DNA of 64,000 bases from Dyadobacter sandarakinus (GCF_016894445.1 NZ_CP056775.1:932001-996000), one strand, 5' to 3'. Shown: positions 1-10,288, counted from the stretch's first letter. Notes: generated by a model not told the origin, from the letters alone. Translations and numbers: made by a program.

Positions 1-2
1 CC

Positions 3-2492
3 GAGGTTTTTGAATACGTTTTAAAATACAAGGGAAAACTCACGCAGAACAAGGAGTACGAAGACATTATTATCAAAGCAAACAGCGACGGCTCGGTAGT
101 TAAGCTGAAAGATGTGGCTAGGGTGGAGTTTGGTTCGTATACGTACTCGTCCAATGGTAAACTGAATGGTGACGCATCGTCCGGTGTGGCCATTTTTCAG
201 ACTGCCGGAACAAACGCAAATGACATCCTGATCCAGGCGGAAGCATTGTTGAAAGACTTCGAAAAATCACTTCCGAAAGGTGTGAAGACGACGATCATGT
301 ACAACTCGAAGGATTTTCTCGACGACTCGATCCACCAGGTTCGCTCCACGCTTTTTGAAGCCTTTATTCTTGTGTTCATTGTTGTATTTATCTTCCTGCA
401 GGATTTTCGCTCCACGCTTATTCCGGCCATTGCGGTGCCCGTAGCGATTGTGGGAACGTTCTTCTTCATGCAGCTTTTTGGTTTTACCATCAACTTCCTC
501 ACGCTGTTTGCACTGGTACTTGCCATCGGTATTGTGGTCGATGATGCCATTGTGGTCGTGGAGGCGGTGCACTCCAAGATGGAGCGGTCGCACCTGGCAG
601 CCAAGCCCGCGACGATTGAGAGTATGAACGAGATTTCCGGCGCGATCATTTCCATTACCCTAGTCATGGCCGCGGTATTTGTTCCCGTTGGTTTTATGCA
701 GGGACCGGCGGGTGTATTTTACCGGCAGTTTGCATTTACGTTAGCCATCGCAATTTTGATCTCTGCATTAAATGCATTGACCCTCAGCCCGGCGCTTTGC
801 GCATTGTTTTTGAAAAATCCCCATGCAGAGCCCAATGCCGGCAACCTGCAACTCGTCCGTGCAGGATTCTCAGCCCGCTTTTTTGCTGCATTCAATGCCG
901 GATTTGAAAGTATGACCGGCAGGTATGTGAAAAGTCTGCAGTTTCTGATCAAACGCAAATGGGTGACCATCGTTGGTCTGGTCGTTATTTCAGGAACTAC
1001 GCTCTGGCTCACGCAGAAAACCCCGACGGGCTTCATCCCGACCGAAGACCAGGGCTTTCTTTTGTATGCATTGAATACACCTCCGGGCAGCTCGCTGGAT
1101 CGTACCCACAAGGCGATGGCGCAGGTTGACAGCATTGTAAAACGTTCGCCCATTGCGGAGCACCGCTACATTGTAGAGGGTATGAACATCATTTCCAACT
1201 CCAATGCATCACCCTACGGGGTAGGTTTTATTCGCATGAAGCCGCAGGCCGACCGGGGAGAAGTGCAGGAGTTCAACCAGATCGTGGCAATGATGTCGCA
1301 GCAGGTGCGCGCCGTAAATGATGCGAATGCATTTTTCTTCACCTTCCCGACGGTGGACGGCTTTGGTAACGTGAGTGGTTTTGAGTTTATGTTACAGGAT
1401 CGTGGAAACGGTTCCCTGGAAAAGCTGAGCACGAGCACCAATGCATTCCTGGCAGCGTTGATGAAGAAAAAGGAAATTGCCTATGCCTTTACCACCTTCG
1501 CCACGGGCAACCCGCAGTACATGCTGGAAGTGGACAATGCCAAAGCCAAGCAGCTGAATGTGCCTGTGAACGAGCTGCTGCAAACCTTGCAGATCTATTA
1601 CGGGAGCAGCTTTGTGTCGGACTTTAACCGGTTTGGTAAATACTACCGCGTGATGGCCCAGGCCGATCCGAGCTACCGTACCAACCCGACGTCGCTGAAT
1701 GGTATTTATGTCAAAAATACGCAGGGCGAAATGGTGCCGGCCAACCAGCTGGTGACGCTTAAACGCGTATTTGGTCCCGAAACCGTAACACGCAACAACC
1801 TCTACAATGCGGTGATGATCAATGGTACTCCAAAGCCTGGTTACAGTACAGGCGATGCGATCCGTGCGGTGAAGGAAACGGCAGAGGATGTACTGCCGAA
1901 CAACTATAAAACGGAATGGACAGGTATGACGCGGGAGGAAATCAATGCGGGCTCGCAGATCCTGCTGATATTCGTACTGAGCCTTGTATTTGTATACTTC
2001 CTCCTTGCTGCCCAGTACGAGAGCTACATATTGCCGCTGGCTGTGATCCTGACGATCCCGCTGGGTGTGTTCGGGGTGATGCTGTTCATCAATATGATGG
2101 GCATTGAAAACAACATTTACGTGCAGGTAGGTCTGATCATGCTCATCGGTCTCCTCGCCAAAAATGCGATCCTGATCATTGAATATGCAGTACAGCGCAG
2201 GAAAGCGGGCATGAGCATTATCGACTCTGCCTTGGAAGCCTCGCAGTTGCGTCTGCGTCCGATCCTGATGACATCCTTTGCCTTTATCGTCGGGCTGATC
2301 CCGCTTATGCGTGCCACCGGCGGATCTGCCCTGGGCAACCGCTCCATTGGTACCGGTGCCGTCGGCGGAATGCTTACGGGAGTGATCTTCGGGATTTTTG
2401 TGATCCCTGTACTCTACGTGATCTTCCAGTATCTGCAGGAGAAAGTTGTTAAAAAGCCCGTCGCGGAAACAGCGCCCGAGCCTGTTCACTGA
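3..2492 (+). CDS. RND efflux pump inner-membrane transporter, HAE-1 (AcrB) family, 5' end outside window
   Basis: This is the C-terminal ~829 residues of a proton-driven tripartite efflux transporter that exports hydrophobic and amphiphilic compounds from the inner membrane or periplasm. The frame is open from base 3, so the gene starts upstream; a full family member has about 1,050 residues. TM4 carries the proton-relay pair in GIVVDDAIVVVEAV, and TM10 carries LIGLLAKNAILIIEYA with the conserved lysine. Porter-domain sequence lies between the two membrane blocks. The gene for its outer-membrane channel follows after 24 bp, so the two form an operon; the adaptor gene is probably upstream of the window. 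Family assignment is firm; the substrate cannot be read from sequence. Confidence 0.95.
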   Translation, partial: EVFEYVLKYKGKLTQNKEYEDIIIKANSDGSVVKLKDVARVEFGSYTYSSNGKLNGDASSGVAIFQTAGTNANDILIQAEALLKDFEKSLPKGVKTTIMYNSKDFLDDSIHQVRSTLFEAFILVFIVVFIFLQDFRSTLIPAIAVPVAIVGTFFFMQLFGFTINFLTLFALVLAIGIVVDDAIVVVEAVHSKMERSHLAAKPATIESMNEISGAIISITLVMAAVFVPVGFMQGPAGVFYRQFAFTLAIAILISALNALTLSPALCALFLKNPHAEPNAGNLQLVRAGFSARFFAAFNAGFESMTGRYVKSLQFLIKRKWVTIVGLVVISGTTLWLTQKTPTGFIPTEDQGFLLYALNTPPGSSLDRTHKAMAQVDSIVKRSPIAEHRYIVEGMNIISNSNASPYGVGFIRMKPQADRGEVQEFNQIVAMMSQQVRAVNDANAFFFTFPTVDGFGNVSGFEFMLQDRGNGSLEKLSTSTNAFLAALMKKKEIAYAFTTFATGNPQYMLEVDNAKAKQLNVPVNELLQTLQIYYGSSFVSDFNRFGKYYRVMAQADPSYRTNPTSLNGIYVKNTQGEMVPANQLVTLKRVFGPETVTRNNLYNAVMINGTPKPGYSTGDAIRAVKETAEDVLPNNYKTEWTGMTREEINAGSQILLIFVLSLVFVYFLLAAQYESYILPLAVILTIPLGVFGVMLFINMMGIENNIYVQVGLIMLIGLLAKNAILIIEYAVQRRKAGMSIIDSALEASQLRLRPILMTSFAFIVGLIPLMRATGGSALGNRSIGTGAVGGMLTGVIFGIFVIPVLYVIFQYLQEKVVKKPVAETAPEPVH

Positions 2493-2516
2493 TCGACCTA
2501 CATTTTTGAAATAATC

Positions 2517-3935
2517 ATGAAATACAAGATAGATTTTAGAATCCTCCCGGCTGTGCTGTTCACGGTTGTGCTCACCTCGTGCAAGGTGACGAAGGACTAC
2601 CAGCGCCCGGAACTCAGCCTTCCCGAAGCTTACCGGCAGGTACCCTTTGCGGACACCGCTACCATTGCGGATGTGGAATGGAAAAGGTTCTTTGCCGATA
2701 CCACGCTCCAAAGACTGATCGAGCGCGGCATTGCCTACAATTACGATTTGCAGCTTGCGATCAAACGCATCGATGTTGCCCAGCAGCGCGCCAAACAGGC
2801 CCGCCTGCTGCAACTTCCGCGCATTGACCTGAACATTACGGGTCAGTACAACCGCCCGTCGAGCAACAGCTTGAACGGGATCAGTGCCAGCAGCTTTTTA
2901 GGATCAAAACACATTGAAAACTACGTAGCCGGGCTGACACTGTCATGGGAAGCCGACATCTGGGGCAAAATAAGAAACCAGCAAAAGGCTGCACTGGCCA
3001 CTTACCTGCAGACACAGGAGGCTAAAAATGCAGTGCAGACGCGTCTGGTAGCCGATATTGCCAGAGGTTTTTACAACTTATTAATGCTTGATAAACAACT
3101 GGAAGTAGCCCGCAACAACCTTGCCCTGAGCGATAATACTTTGAAGCTGACAAGGCTTTTGAAAGATGCGGGTGAGGTGAACTCGCTCTCCATCCAGCAG
3201 GCAGAGGCACAGCGTGAGGCTGTGCTGCTGCTGATCCCCCAGCTTGAACAGGATATCTCAATCCAGGAAAATAACCTGCAGATCCTGACCGGACAAATGC
3301 CTGCTGCCGTGGAGCGCAAAGTGCAGCTGGCTGATTTTTCATCCGCGGACAGCCTGAGCACGGGTGTTCCCGCGGCCCTTGTTTCGCGCCGCCCCGACGT
3401 ACGCGCTGCCGAACTTTCGGTACTGATTGCAAATGCCAACCTGGGTGTGGCGCAAGCCAGCATGTATCCTTCGCTGGTGATTTCCGCCGGTGCAGGCGTC
3501 GAGTCTTTCCAGTCTTCAAACTGGTTCAACATTCCGGGATCGCTGTTTGGTATTGCCGCAGGAACGATTGCACGGCCGATTTTTGCAAGGGGCCAGCTGA
3601 AGACCAACCTGGCAGTAGCCAAAATCGAGCGGGAACAATCGGTACTTGAGTTCAGGCAGTCGGTGCTGAATGCGGTGGGAGAGGTTTCCAATGCATTGGT
3701 ACAAACCCAGAAACTCAAAGAGCAGGAAGTGATTGCAGATCGCCAGGCAGGGATACTCAAACAGGCGATTGTGAATGCACAGATGCTGTACCAAAGCGAC
3801 ATGGCCAACTACCTGGAAGTCATTACGGCCCAGGGCAATGCATTGCAGGCCGAGCTCAACCTCGCCTACATCCGCAGCCAGTCGCTTACGGCACGGGTAG
3901 ACCTGTACCGCAGTCTGGGAGGCGGTTGGAAATAG
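2517..3935 (+). CDS. TolC-like outer-membrane efflux lipoprotein, NodT family
   Basis: The 472-residue outer-membrane channel partner of the pump encoded just upstream. A lipoprotein signal ends in the lipobox LTSC (Cys near residue 22), so the mature protein is lipid-anchored. The rest shows the two repeated coiled-coil OEP halves, with family signatures such as LSWEADIWGKIRNQQKAA, RRPDVRAAE and a terminal YRSLGGGW motif. It lies 24 bp after the pump stop codon in the same orientation, as in a standard RND operon. A second, diverged copy of this gene type is at 22819-24258 with another pump. Confidence 0.95.
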   Translation: MKYKIDFRILPAVLFTVVLTSCKVTKDYQRPELSLPEAYRQVPFADTATIADVEWKRFFADTTLQRLIERGIAYNYDLQLAIKRIDVAQQRAKQARLLQLPRIDLNITGQYNRPSSNSLNGISASSFLGSKHIENYVAGLTLSWEADIWGKIRNQQKAALATYLQTQEAKNAVQTRLVADIARGFYNLLMLDKQLEVARNNLALSDNTLKLTRLLKDAGEVNSLSIQQAEAQREAVLLLIPQLEQDISIQENNLQILTGQMPAAVERKVQLADFSSADSLSTGVPAALVSRRPDVRAAELSVLIANANLGVAQASMYPSLVISAGAGVESFQSSNWFNIPGSLFGIAAGTIARPIFARGQLKTNLAVAKIEREQSVLEFRQSVLNAVGEVSNALVQTQKLKEQEVIADRQAGILKQAIVNAQMLYQSDMANYLEVITAQGNALQAELNLAYIRSQSLTARVDLYRSLGGGWK

Positions 3936-4030
3936 CTTGCCACGACGCGTAAGGTACTTACTTACAGGTAAGTGCCGCCAAGGAACCAGGCGGTAACCAG
4001 AGAGGTTTGCAGGACAAACAGGTAGCATAA

Positions 4031-4624
4031 ATGATGGCACCACAACAATCAAACCGCTTTTTGCTTGTGATTACACTGCTGCTGGCAACGCTCGCAGCAA
4101 GTGCACAGGTAAGTGTGGATCCGGGTAGTCCCGCAAGATCGGGAGCCGGGGCTTACCCGGTTCCTGCCCGCATTCCCAATATGCTTTTTTATCTTCAGAG
4201 ATCGCTCGACCAGAATTCGGTGATCTATGAAGCTAACTTTTCGGAAGACAAATCCCGCGGGCGCAGACTGGACACAGAAAATCCCGTAAACATTTACTGG
4301 CTGCTGAATGACGTGAACCACAGCACCAAAGCACTTTCCAATGTACAGAAGCTAGGCTATGGGATCAGGACCGAGGAATATGAGGATGACCTGATACAGC
4401 TTCATCTTGTAGCCTATAAAAAGATGCCTATCCGGCTGAAATACGCTCCACAGGAAAACCGCTACCAGGCATATATTTCAGTGGATGGAAAAGATGTAGT
4501 CCTTCAAAAAGTGTTTATCCATATTGATGGCGGCACAAAGCTGAACCCCCATGTAGCCTTCATCGAGCTCAGCGGTACGACCGTCCAGACGGGCAGCCGG
4601 ATTGTGCATCGGTTCAGGCCGTAG
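4031..4624 (+). CDS. Secreted protein resembling DUF4833
   Basis: A 197-residue exported protein of unknown function. Residues 1-26 are a signal peptide ending in ASAQ. The mature part has IPNMLFYLQRSLDQNSVIYEAN followed by a beta-rich segment with NPVNIYWLL and a conserved C-terminal strand pattern (HPHVAFIELSG-like), which matches my memory of the DUF4833 family. It lies 95 bp after the channel gene and ends at a strong terminator, so it may be the last gene of the efflux operon, but a functional link is only inferred. No catalytic motif is visible. Confidence 0.75.
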   Translation: MMAPQQSNRFLLVITLLLATLAASAQVSVDPGSPARSGAGAYPVPARIPNMLFYLQRSLDQNSVIYEANFSEDKSRGRRLDTENPVNIYWLLNDVNHSTKALSNVQKLGYGIRTEEYEDDLIQLHLVAYKKMPIRLKYAPQENRYQAYISVDGKDVVLQKVFIHIDGGTKLNPHVAFIELSGTTVQTGSRIVHRFRP

Positions 4625-4670
4625 GGAAGCATTCCTGATTATAAAATTCAAACACCAGGGTCTGGTATGA

Positions 4671-4712
4671 TCACCCTGCCGGCTTCGTTGCCGGCAGGGT
4701 GATTTTGTTTTT
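4671..4712 (+). terminator. Rho-independent terminator
   Basis: A perfect 13-bp stem (4671-4683 with 4690-4702) has a 6-nt loop TTCGTT and is followed by TTTTGTTTTT. It ends the efflux operon and the 4031-4624 gene. Confidence 0.92.
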
Positions 4713-5038
4713 AAGCAGCGCCGGATGACTGCATTGCTGGTGTTTAAGCAGTACAATTCAGGCAGCCCGACAGAAAAATTTACATCTTTTTCAAAATTTT
4801 TTTCAGCAAATGATCAGGGAGGTAAAAACCCCCTAAAATTAGCGGGAAATGCAGTTTTGGAGATGTACAAACATTTTAGTACAACTATATACGATTTGTA
4901 TTTTCATGTATATACGCCGGTGAAAAGAAACTTGTAATGCAGGAGATCATGACAGGAATTTGACTACTAATACTACTTTTGTTAGAAGTGGTATGTCAAA
5001 CTATTTTATCTTAATCCTTTCACATTTCGCGTTTGCTT
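4713..5038. other. Gene-free AT-rich spacer with a possible promoter
   Basis: A 326-bp AT-rich stretch between the terminator and the next secreted protein. TACTTTTG at 4974-4981 matches the Bacteroidetes -7 box TAnnTTTG, 58 bp before the ATG, but I see no TTG at the proper -33 distance. No convincing small gene was seen. Confidence 0.4.
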
Positions 5039-7717
5039 ATGAAATTAATTTACAGCACCATCATTTTCCTGCTCACGCTCTGCCAGGTTGCAAAGGCACA
5101 GGAGGAGGTTCCACCGGTAATCTTTGTCCGCCAGGGTGCCACCGGCGACGGCTCATCCTGGGATAATGCTACAGGAACAATTCCGACGGGGGGTCTTGTC
5201 GAGGGAACGCAGATTTACATTGGTACGGGTACCTACACGGTCAACAATGAAACGGATCTTTCCCAGGGAAACATTACAATACAGGGAGGGTTTCCAAACT
5301 TCCTGACTGGTACTGATATCTCAAGTAACAGTCCGGGAAAGTATCCTACCCACATTGTAATGGAGAATGGTACGGCCAGCCGGTTTTACACAGTGGAGTA
5401 CAATCAGCAGGATGATTCCACTGACGTAACAAACATTGTCGGACTGGATTTAACGGGTGCGGTAGACAAGCAGCGATTTGGGCAGGGTGGGATTTTCTAT
5501 CATGCATTCGCTTATGGCAAATACAACTTTACAAATATATCGGTACACGATATGCAATTTGATGAAGCCGCCATATACCTGCGCTATACATCCGCCCATG
5601 TAACTGTTGACAGATGTAATTTTTACAATAATCAAGGCAATTATAGCTCAGGTGGAATTTACGTATGGGGAAGAAGCGACGACAACGTGACGCCTACCCG
5701 GCTAAGAGTCCAGAATTCAACGTTTTCAAGCAATACCGGTGTGCAGGGTGGAGGAGCGATAGCCCTTTATAGAACCTCCACAAATCCAAATGATGTTGTC
5801 ATTGAGAATAACGAGTTTTGCGGGAATTACAGCGATATCTTTGGAGGGGCAGTTTCTGTCAATGAGGGGAGTGCGACCATCCGGGGATGTTCTTTTACCA
5901 ACAATTCTGCCCAGTACCATGCCGGGGCATTGGCAATATGGGTTGGCCAGGTTGAACTGGATGCCTGCCAGTTTTACTATAACCATGCACCCGGCCTCGG
6001 CGGCGCAATCTGGTATGAGCAAGGAGAGAATTACGACACTACCAGAATCAGAAATTCTGTTTTTTATAAAAACAGAGCAGGTGGCGGGGGAGCTATAAAT
6101 ATTAACTACAAGGGGAAGGCAGCAATATCCGGCAGCAGCTTCATCAGCAATTTTCTTACACAAGAGGAAAGGCAGTCGGGTGGAGCCGTATACATTTCAG
6201 CTGCAACTGGCGTAACCATAGATCAGAGTTTGTTTTTCAGTAATAAAATTAACAATAAGTCAAATGCACTCGGCAGTGATTTAGGTGTTCGTTATGGTGG
6301 AAACGTTCAAGTGACCGGGAGTAAGATGCAGCTAACAAGTGCCAACGCATACCAGGCAGAGCCTGGGAGTTCCACAATTCCGTTTGTTTTTGAAGGATCA
6401 GAGAATACATTCAACAATACCTCCGATAATGGAGACTTCGTTTTGCCGGAATTGGGTGCATGTCTCATCCAAGGTTATAAGCTGAGAGGTACAGTTGTAA
6501 GGGATGGTAATGGAAACACCGATTATACACTAGCAGGACCCTCAGATGATTTGCCTGATGGACTTACAGTAAGTGTTTTGAGCGACACAGCAGTGATTGC
6601 GACATTACCCGTGGAAAAAGGTGTATTTGCATTCGAGAATGTTTTCCCGGACAGCTACACCATTCGGTTGAATTTTCCTGATGCAACAAGCAGTGATTAT
6701 CTGAAATACGGTCCAAGCGGAGAGGCCCTCCTAGACTGGAACCGGTGGGGCGATGGTACCCCTGATGGAATGCTGGACGCAGTCGTTGATATTACCGGCT
6801 ACGAAAATATTATTTTCGCGATTAATGAGCAGCCAGTGGCGGATGATATAAACAATTCGATTACAGTGCCAGCAGCTGGCGATTCTTTGATAATTGATGG
6901 TTTAGAGGGGAATCTGCCCCTTTTCAGTGGACGTGATCCGGACACAGGAGAAATCACCTTTGGAATGCGTTTCAGGATTACAAAGTTACCTCAGAACGGT
7001 GAACTTAAAGTTGCCGGCAAAGTGCCGCATCCTGACTCAGTATACGCCATTGCACCAGGTGCAATTACACTTAAATTAACTGGATCCGGATACCAGACAG
7101 TCAGTTTCGACTATGTTCTGTTAGATATGATGGGGCTTGCAAGTGAGCCTGCTACTTATACGATAACCTTCGACCGTCCGCTGCCTGTTAAGCTGCAATC
7201 CTTTACCGCCCGGGCCGAGGGCAGCCAGGCTAATCTTACCTGGGTTACGGTATCCGAAGTACAGGCCGACCGCTTCATTGTTCAGCGCAGCCTGGACGGA
7301 AAAGCATGGTCAGAAATCGGAACGGTGAAGGCAGCAGGTGATAGCAAAACAACGCAGTCCTACCATTTTACAGATCAGACACCCCTGGCCGACAGCGATA
7401 ACCTGTACAGGCTCAAAATGGTGGATGCGGACGGTTCTTTCGGTTTCAGCCGCATTGCCAATGTTGAATTCGGACAGGCTGTTTCGCTCAGCATTTATCC
7501 CAATCCTGCCAGCGACCGCCTGACGATCACCTACGCAGGATGGAATCAGGTAAGTGGCGTGAAGGTTTTTGATATCAATGGAAAAGTCGTTTACCAGTCA
7601 GGTAACAAAGTAAGCAATGCCATTGATCTTTCTGCCTTTATCCCCGGTATGTATGTGATCCGTCTTGAAAAAAATGACGGTACCGCAATGTTCCGGAAGG
7701 TTGTTGTGAACAAATAG
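5039..7717 (+). CDS. Secreted right-handed beta-helix protein with T9SS C-terminal sorting domain
   Basis: An 892-residue extracellular protein. I prefer ATG 5039 over the TTG six bases upstream because it places MKLIYSTIIFLLTLCQVAKAQ directly as a signal peptide. Residues ~25-430 are parallel beta-helix repeats with recurrent NxF...N and GGAI/GGAV turns, as in polymorphic outer-membrane and pectate-lyase-like proteins. A middle beta-sandwich region follows, then a fibronectin-like segment typical of this phylum (LPVKLQSFTARAEGSQANL) and a terminal sorting domain (SIYPNPASDRLTI ... GMYVIRL ... KVVVNK). The protein should cross the outer membrane by the type IX (Por) system and remain on the surface or be released. 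Its ligand or substrate is unknown; the helix could bind or cleave polysaccharide. Confidence 0.9.
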   Translation: MKLIYSTIIFLLTLCQVAKAQEEVPPVIFVRQGATGDGSSWDNATGTIPTGGLVEGTQIYIGTGTYTVNNETDLSQGNITIQGGFPNFLTGTDISSNSPGKYPTHIVMENGTASRFYTVEYNQQDDSTDVTNIVGLDLTGAVDKQRFGQGGIFYHAFAYGKYNFTNISVHDMQFDEAAIYLRYTSAHVTVDRCNFYNNQGNYSSGGIYVWGRSDDNVTPTRLRVQNSTFSSNTGVQGGGAIALYRTSTNPNDVVIENNEFCGNYSDIFGGAVSVNEGSATIRGCSFTNNSAQYHAGALAIWVGQVELDACQFYYNHAPGLGGAIWYEQGENYDTTRIRNSVFYKNRAGGGGAININYKGKAAISGSSFISNFLTQEERQSGGAVYISAATGVTIDQSLFFSNKINNKSNALGSDLGVRYGGNVQVTGSKMQLTSANAYQAEPGSSTIPFVFEGSENTFNNTSDNGDFVLPELGACLIQGYKLRGTVVRDGNGNTDYTLAGPSDDLPDGLTVSVLSDTAVIATLPVEKGVFAFENVFPDSYTIRLNFPDATSSDYLKYGPSGEALLDWNRWGDGTPDGMLDAVVDITGYENIIFAINEQPVADDINNSITVPAAGDSLIIDGLEGNLPLFSGRDPDTGEITFGMRFRITKLPQNGELKVAGKVPHPDSVYAIAPGAITLKLTGSGYQTVSFDYVLLDMMGLASEPATYTITFDRPLPVKLQSFTARAEGSQANLTWVTVSEVQADRFIVQRSLDGKAWSEIGTVKAAGDSKTTQSYHFTDQTPLADSDNLYRLKMVDADGSFGFSRIANVEFGQAVSLSIYPNPASDRLTITYAGWNQVSGVKVFDINGKVVYQSGNKVSNAIDLSAFIPGMYVIRLEKNDGTAMFRKVVVNK

Positions 7718-7733
7718 GTTTTCTGAGAAGATG

Positions 7734-7770
7734 AAAAGAGAAAGGAGGCCCTGAGCCTCCTTTCTCTTTT
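7734..7770. terminator. Bidirectional hairpin terminator
   Basis: A perfect 16-bp stem (7734-7749 with 7755-7770) with a 5-nt loop CCTGA, purine-rich on the left and ending in CTCTTTT(T). It lies between the convergent stops at 7717 (+) and 7777 (-) and can serve both genes. Confidence 0.9.
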
Positions 7771-7776
7771 TGTTAG

Positions 7777-9891
7777 CTATGGCAGCGCATAGGCTACATA
7801 CTTGTCGCCTGACCGGGCTTTGAGCTTTCCGCCTCCGCAGGCAATAACCACATACTGCCGACCATGGACAGTGTACGTGCTGGGGGATGCAAAACCCGCA
7901 GCAGGCAGCCTCACTTTCCAGATCACCTTTCCCGTCTTCGTATCAAATGCCCTGAACATTTCATCCTTGCTCGCAGCAATAAAAAGAAGCCCACTGCCGG
8001 TCACCAGCGGTCCGCCGTAATTGTCGGTGCCCGTAGGCGGTATCCCGCGGGCCGTCAGCTCGCTGTATTCTCCCAGTGGCACCTGCCACAGGTGATCGCC
8101 GCTGTTCAGATCAATGGCTGTGAGCGTGCCCCAGGGCGGCGCACTCACGGGATAACCCTTACTATCGTACCAGCGGTTGTAGCCCGTATGCTGGTAGGGG
8201 ATTTCGGTACTGGCGACTGTTGCGCCGGCCTTTGCGGTGGTTGCGGGCTGGTCGTCTTTCCCCATAACAAATGCTGTGATGGCCAGCAGCTCTTTTTCTG
8301 GTAAATGATTAAAGGAGGGCATCATTCCCCGTCCGTTTTGCAAAACCCCGCGGATCTGTTTTTCGGTTAGACGTTTTTCAATGCCAAGCAGGGCAGGATA
8401 GGAGCCATCATGACTGCCGCGCTGGTCCTGTCCATGGCATGCCGCACACGTATTCTGGTAAAGCTGCGCGCCGGTATTCATATACTTCCGGTCTTTTTGC
8501 GGCCGGAGTACCAGCGAAGAGTAGCAGGGGTTTTGCTTGGCCGGAATGTACATAATACCCGACCGGTCCACTGCCGAGCCGCCCCATTGTGCGCCCCCGT
8601 CAGTTCCCGGAAAGAAGATCGTCATCTCACCCGTCAGTGGCATATAGGGACTGCCGGTGCGCGCTTTCCGGAGCACTGCGGCAATGGAATCCCTGTTGGA
8701 AGCCCAAGGATTGATGTCAGCTTCGGTAAAGGTCTGTTTTGTAAAAGGTGCCGGTTTCAGCGGGATGGGCTGTGTAGGGCTCAGCGATTCACCCGCAATC
8801 CCATCAGTAGGAAATGGTTTTTCTTCAATGGGGAAAAGTGGTTTTCCTGTAACCCGGTCAAAAACAAAAACATGTCCCTGCTTGGTAGTCTGGGCCACGG
8901 CGTCGATCTTTTTACCTTTCATGGTGACGGTAAGCAGGTTGGGCGGCGCAGGCGGGTCGCGGTCCCATACGTCGTGGTGTACCAGCTGGAAGTGCCACAA
9001 AAGCTTGCCCGTACCGGCGTTCAGTGCAAGCAGACAGTTGGCATACAGGTTATCACCTTTCCTGTTGCCTCCGTAAAAATCATACGCAGCAGAGCCCGTC
9101 GGCGCGTACAGGATGCCCCGGTCCCGGTCGATGGCCATGCCTGCCCATGCATTGGCTCCTCCCATGCGCTCCCGCGGGTGGCCGGGTGACCAGGTCTCGT
9201 ACCCCGGTTCGCCGGGTTCGGGAATGGTGTGGAAGGTCCATGCCGGCTTCCCGCTGCGCACATCAAATGCCCTGATATCCCCAAGCAGGGCAGTTTCGCC
9301 CTCATTCAGGCGCGCGCCCACAATCACGAGATCTTTGTAGATCGTAGCCGGTGTATTGGGCTGGATGTAGTTGTCGCCACCCGGTCGCCTGATCCCGGTT
9401 GTGAGGTCAATGCGTCCCTCGTCGCCGAAGCTCCGGATCATTTTTCCTGTATTCGCTTCCAGCGCATAGAGCCACTTGCCCGCACCGAAAAAAATCCTTT
9501 TTTCCTGTCCATCCGTCCAGTAGCTTACACCTCGGCTGAGGGTTCCTGCATTGTCGGCGACGTTTGTTTTCCATATTTCCCGACCTGTCTCAGCATCCAG
9601 TGCAAAGGCTTGTACCCCGGCCGAAACGCCGTACAGGATACCATTCACGATGACGGGGTTGCATTGGATCTGTGACCGGTTGCCCGTGGTGTCCGCTCCG
9701 CCTGAATTGTACGTCCAGGCAACTTTCAGGCTGCTGACGTTTTCGGGTTTGATCTGGGTGAGGCCGGAGTAGTGTGAGCGTGCCCCATCGCCATTGTACT
9801 CCCGCCAATCCGCATCATTTGCCTTGTGAAACGCTGCGGCCGCCGCTAGGCATGCCATCAGGATCAGGACTCGTCTTTGATACAACATCAT
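7777..9891 (-). CDS. PQQ-dependent dehydrogenase (glucose/alcohol type) with an internal cytochrome c domain
   Basis: A 704-residue periplasmic quinoprotein predicted to oxidise an alcohol or sugar with pyrroloquinoline quinone and pass electrons to a c-type heme. I chose the ATG at 9891, which gives a signal peptide (ILMACLAAAAA); an upstream extension in frame lacks such features. Beta-propeller sequence starts with WREYNGDGARSHYSGLTQI and has repeated W motifs. A heme-binding CAACH motif near residue ~482 lies in a cytochrome c insertion before the last blades, which finish with PPWGTLTAIDLNSGDHLWQ and YVVIACGGGK. Membrane-bound glucose dehydrogenase helices are absent, so it is probably soluble or lipid-free periplasmic. 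No PQQ synthesis genes are in the window. Confidence 0.9.
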   Translation of the reverse strand: MMLYQRRVLILMACLAAAAAFHKANDADWREYNGDGARSHYSGLTQIKPENVSSLKVAWTYNSGGADTTGNRSQIQCNPVIVNGILYGVSAGVQAFALDAETGREIWKTNVADNAGTLSRGVSYWTDGQEKRIFFGAGKWLYALEANTGKMIRSFGDEGRIDLTTGIRRPGGDNYIQPNTPATIYKDLVIVGARLNEGETALLGDIRAFDVRSGKPAWTFHTIPEPGEPGYETWSPGHPRERMGGANAWAGMAIDRDRGILYAPTGSAAYDFYGGNRKGDNLYANCLLALNAGTGKLLWHFQLVHHDVWDRDPPAPPNLLTVTMKGKKIDAVAQTTKQGHVFVFDRVTGKPLFPIEEKPFPTDGIAGESLSPTQPIPLKPAPFTKQTFTEADINPWASNRDSIAAVLRKARTGSPYMPLTGEMTIFFPGTDGGAQWGGSAVDRSGIMYIPAKQNPCYSSLVLRPQKDRKYMNTGAQLYQNTCAACHGQDQRGSHDGSYPALLGIEKRLTEKQIRGVLQNGRGMMPSFNHLPEKELLAITAFVMGKDDQPATTAKAGATVASTEIPYQHTGYNRWYDSKGYPVSAPPWGTLTAIDLNSGDHLWQVPLGEYSELTARGIPPTGTDNYGGPLVTGSGLLFIAASKDEMFRAFDTKTGKVIWKVRLPAAGFASPSTYTVHGRQYVVIACGGGKLKARSGDKYVAYALP

Positions 9892-10288
9892 GTTCAAATA
9901 AGCTTTTGGGCCGGCACCGCACAGAAAATATAATCCATGTGCATGGCCGGACATGCTGATGCTGGTAAAACGAGGCAGGTCGGCATTTCTCCTCACCGGA
10001 ACCCCCCGATGGATGTGTACAGTCGATTTGTTTTGGGAGACTTTATGTTGAGCCGCTTAGCATTCCAGATTTACCGCCTGTCACGATTACATCAAATTTT
10101 CATATAGTACCTTGCATCACAAAGTACCTTCTGATACATTTGTCTGGCTAAGGTGAAGGACAGATTTTCGTGCCTGCCGCCACAACTCCCACGTCCCACT
10201 ATGTACTGCTACATTTTTGAAAGAGCCTGAATCTCTGTGTGATATCGCTGTGTCATTATAGTTTATTAGCCATATAAATCTTTTTGCC
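9892..10288. other. Divergent intergenic region
   Basis: About 400 bp between the divergent PQQ dehydrogenase and outer-membrane beta-barrel genes. No gene is supported here. The only signal I can name is the plus-strand promoter listed at 10112-10142; I saw no matching minus-strand box for the dehydrogenase. Confidence 0.5.
10112..10142 (+). promoter_or_regulatory. Bacteroidetes-type promoter
   Basis: TTG at 10112-10114 and TACATTTG at 10135-10142 are spaced by 20 bp, matching the -33/-7 consensus (TTG, TAnnTTTG). The beta-barrel gene starts 146 bp downstream, so its leader would be about 140 nt. Confidence 0.55.

Noticed and set aside
1392-2813. Long minus-strand frame opposite the RND pump and channel genes
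   Set aside because: It spans the junction of two clear plus-strand genes and is rich in His/Arg/Gln, typical of antisense translation of coding DNA.
3953-3976. Hairpin after the first efflux channel gene as a terminator
   Set aside because: The 9-bp stem has a mismatch and no T-tract; the true terminator is at 4671-4712.
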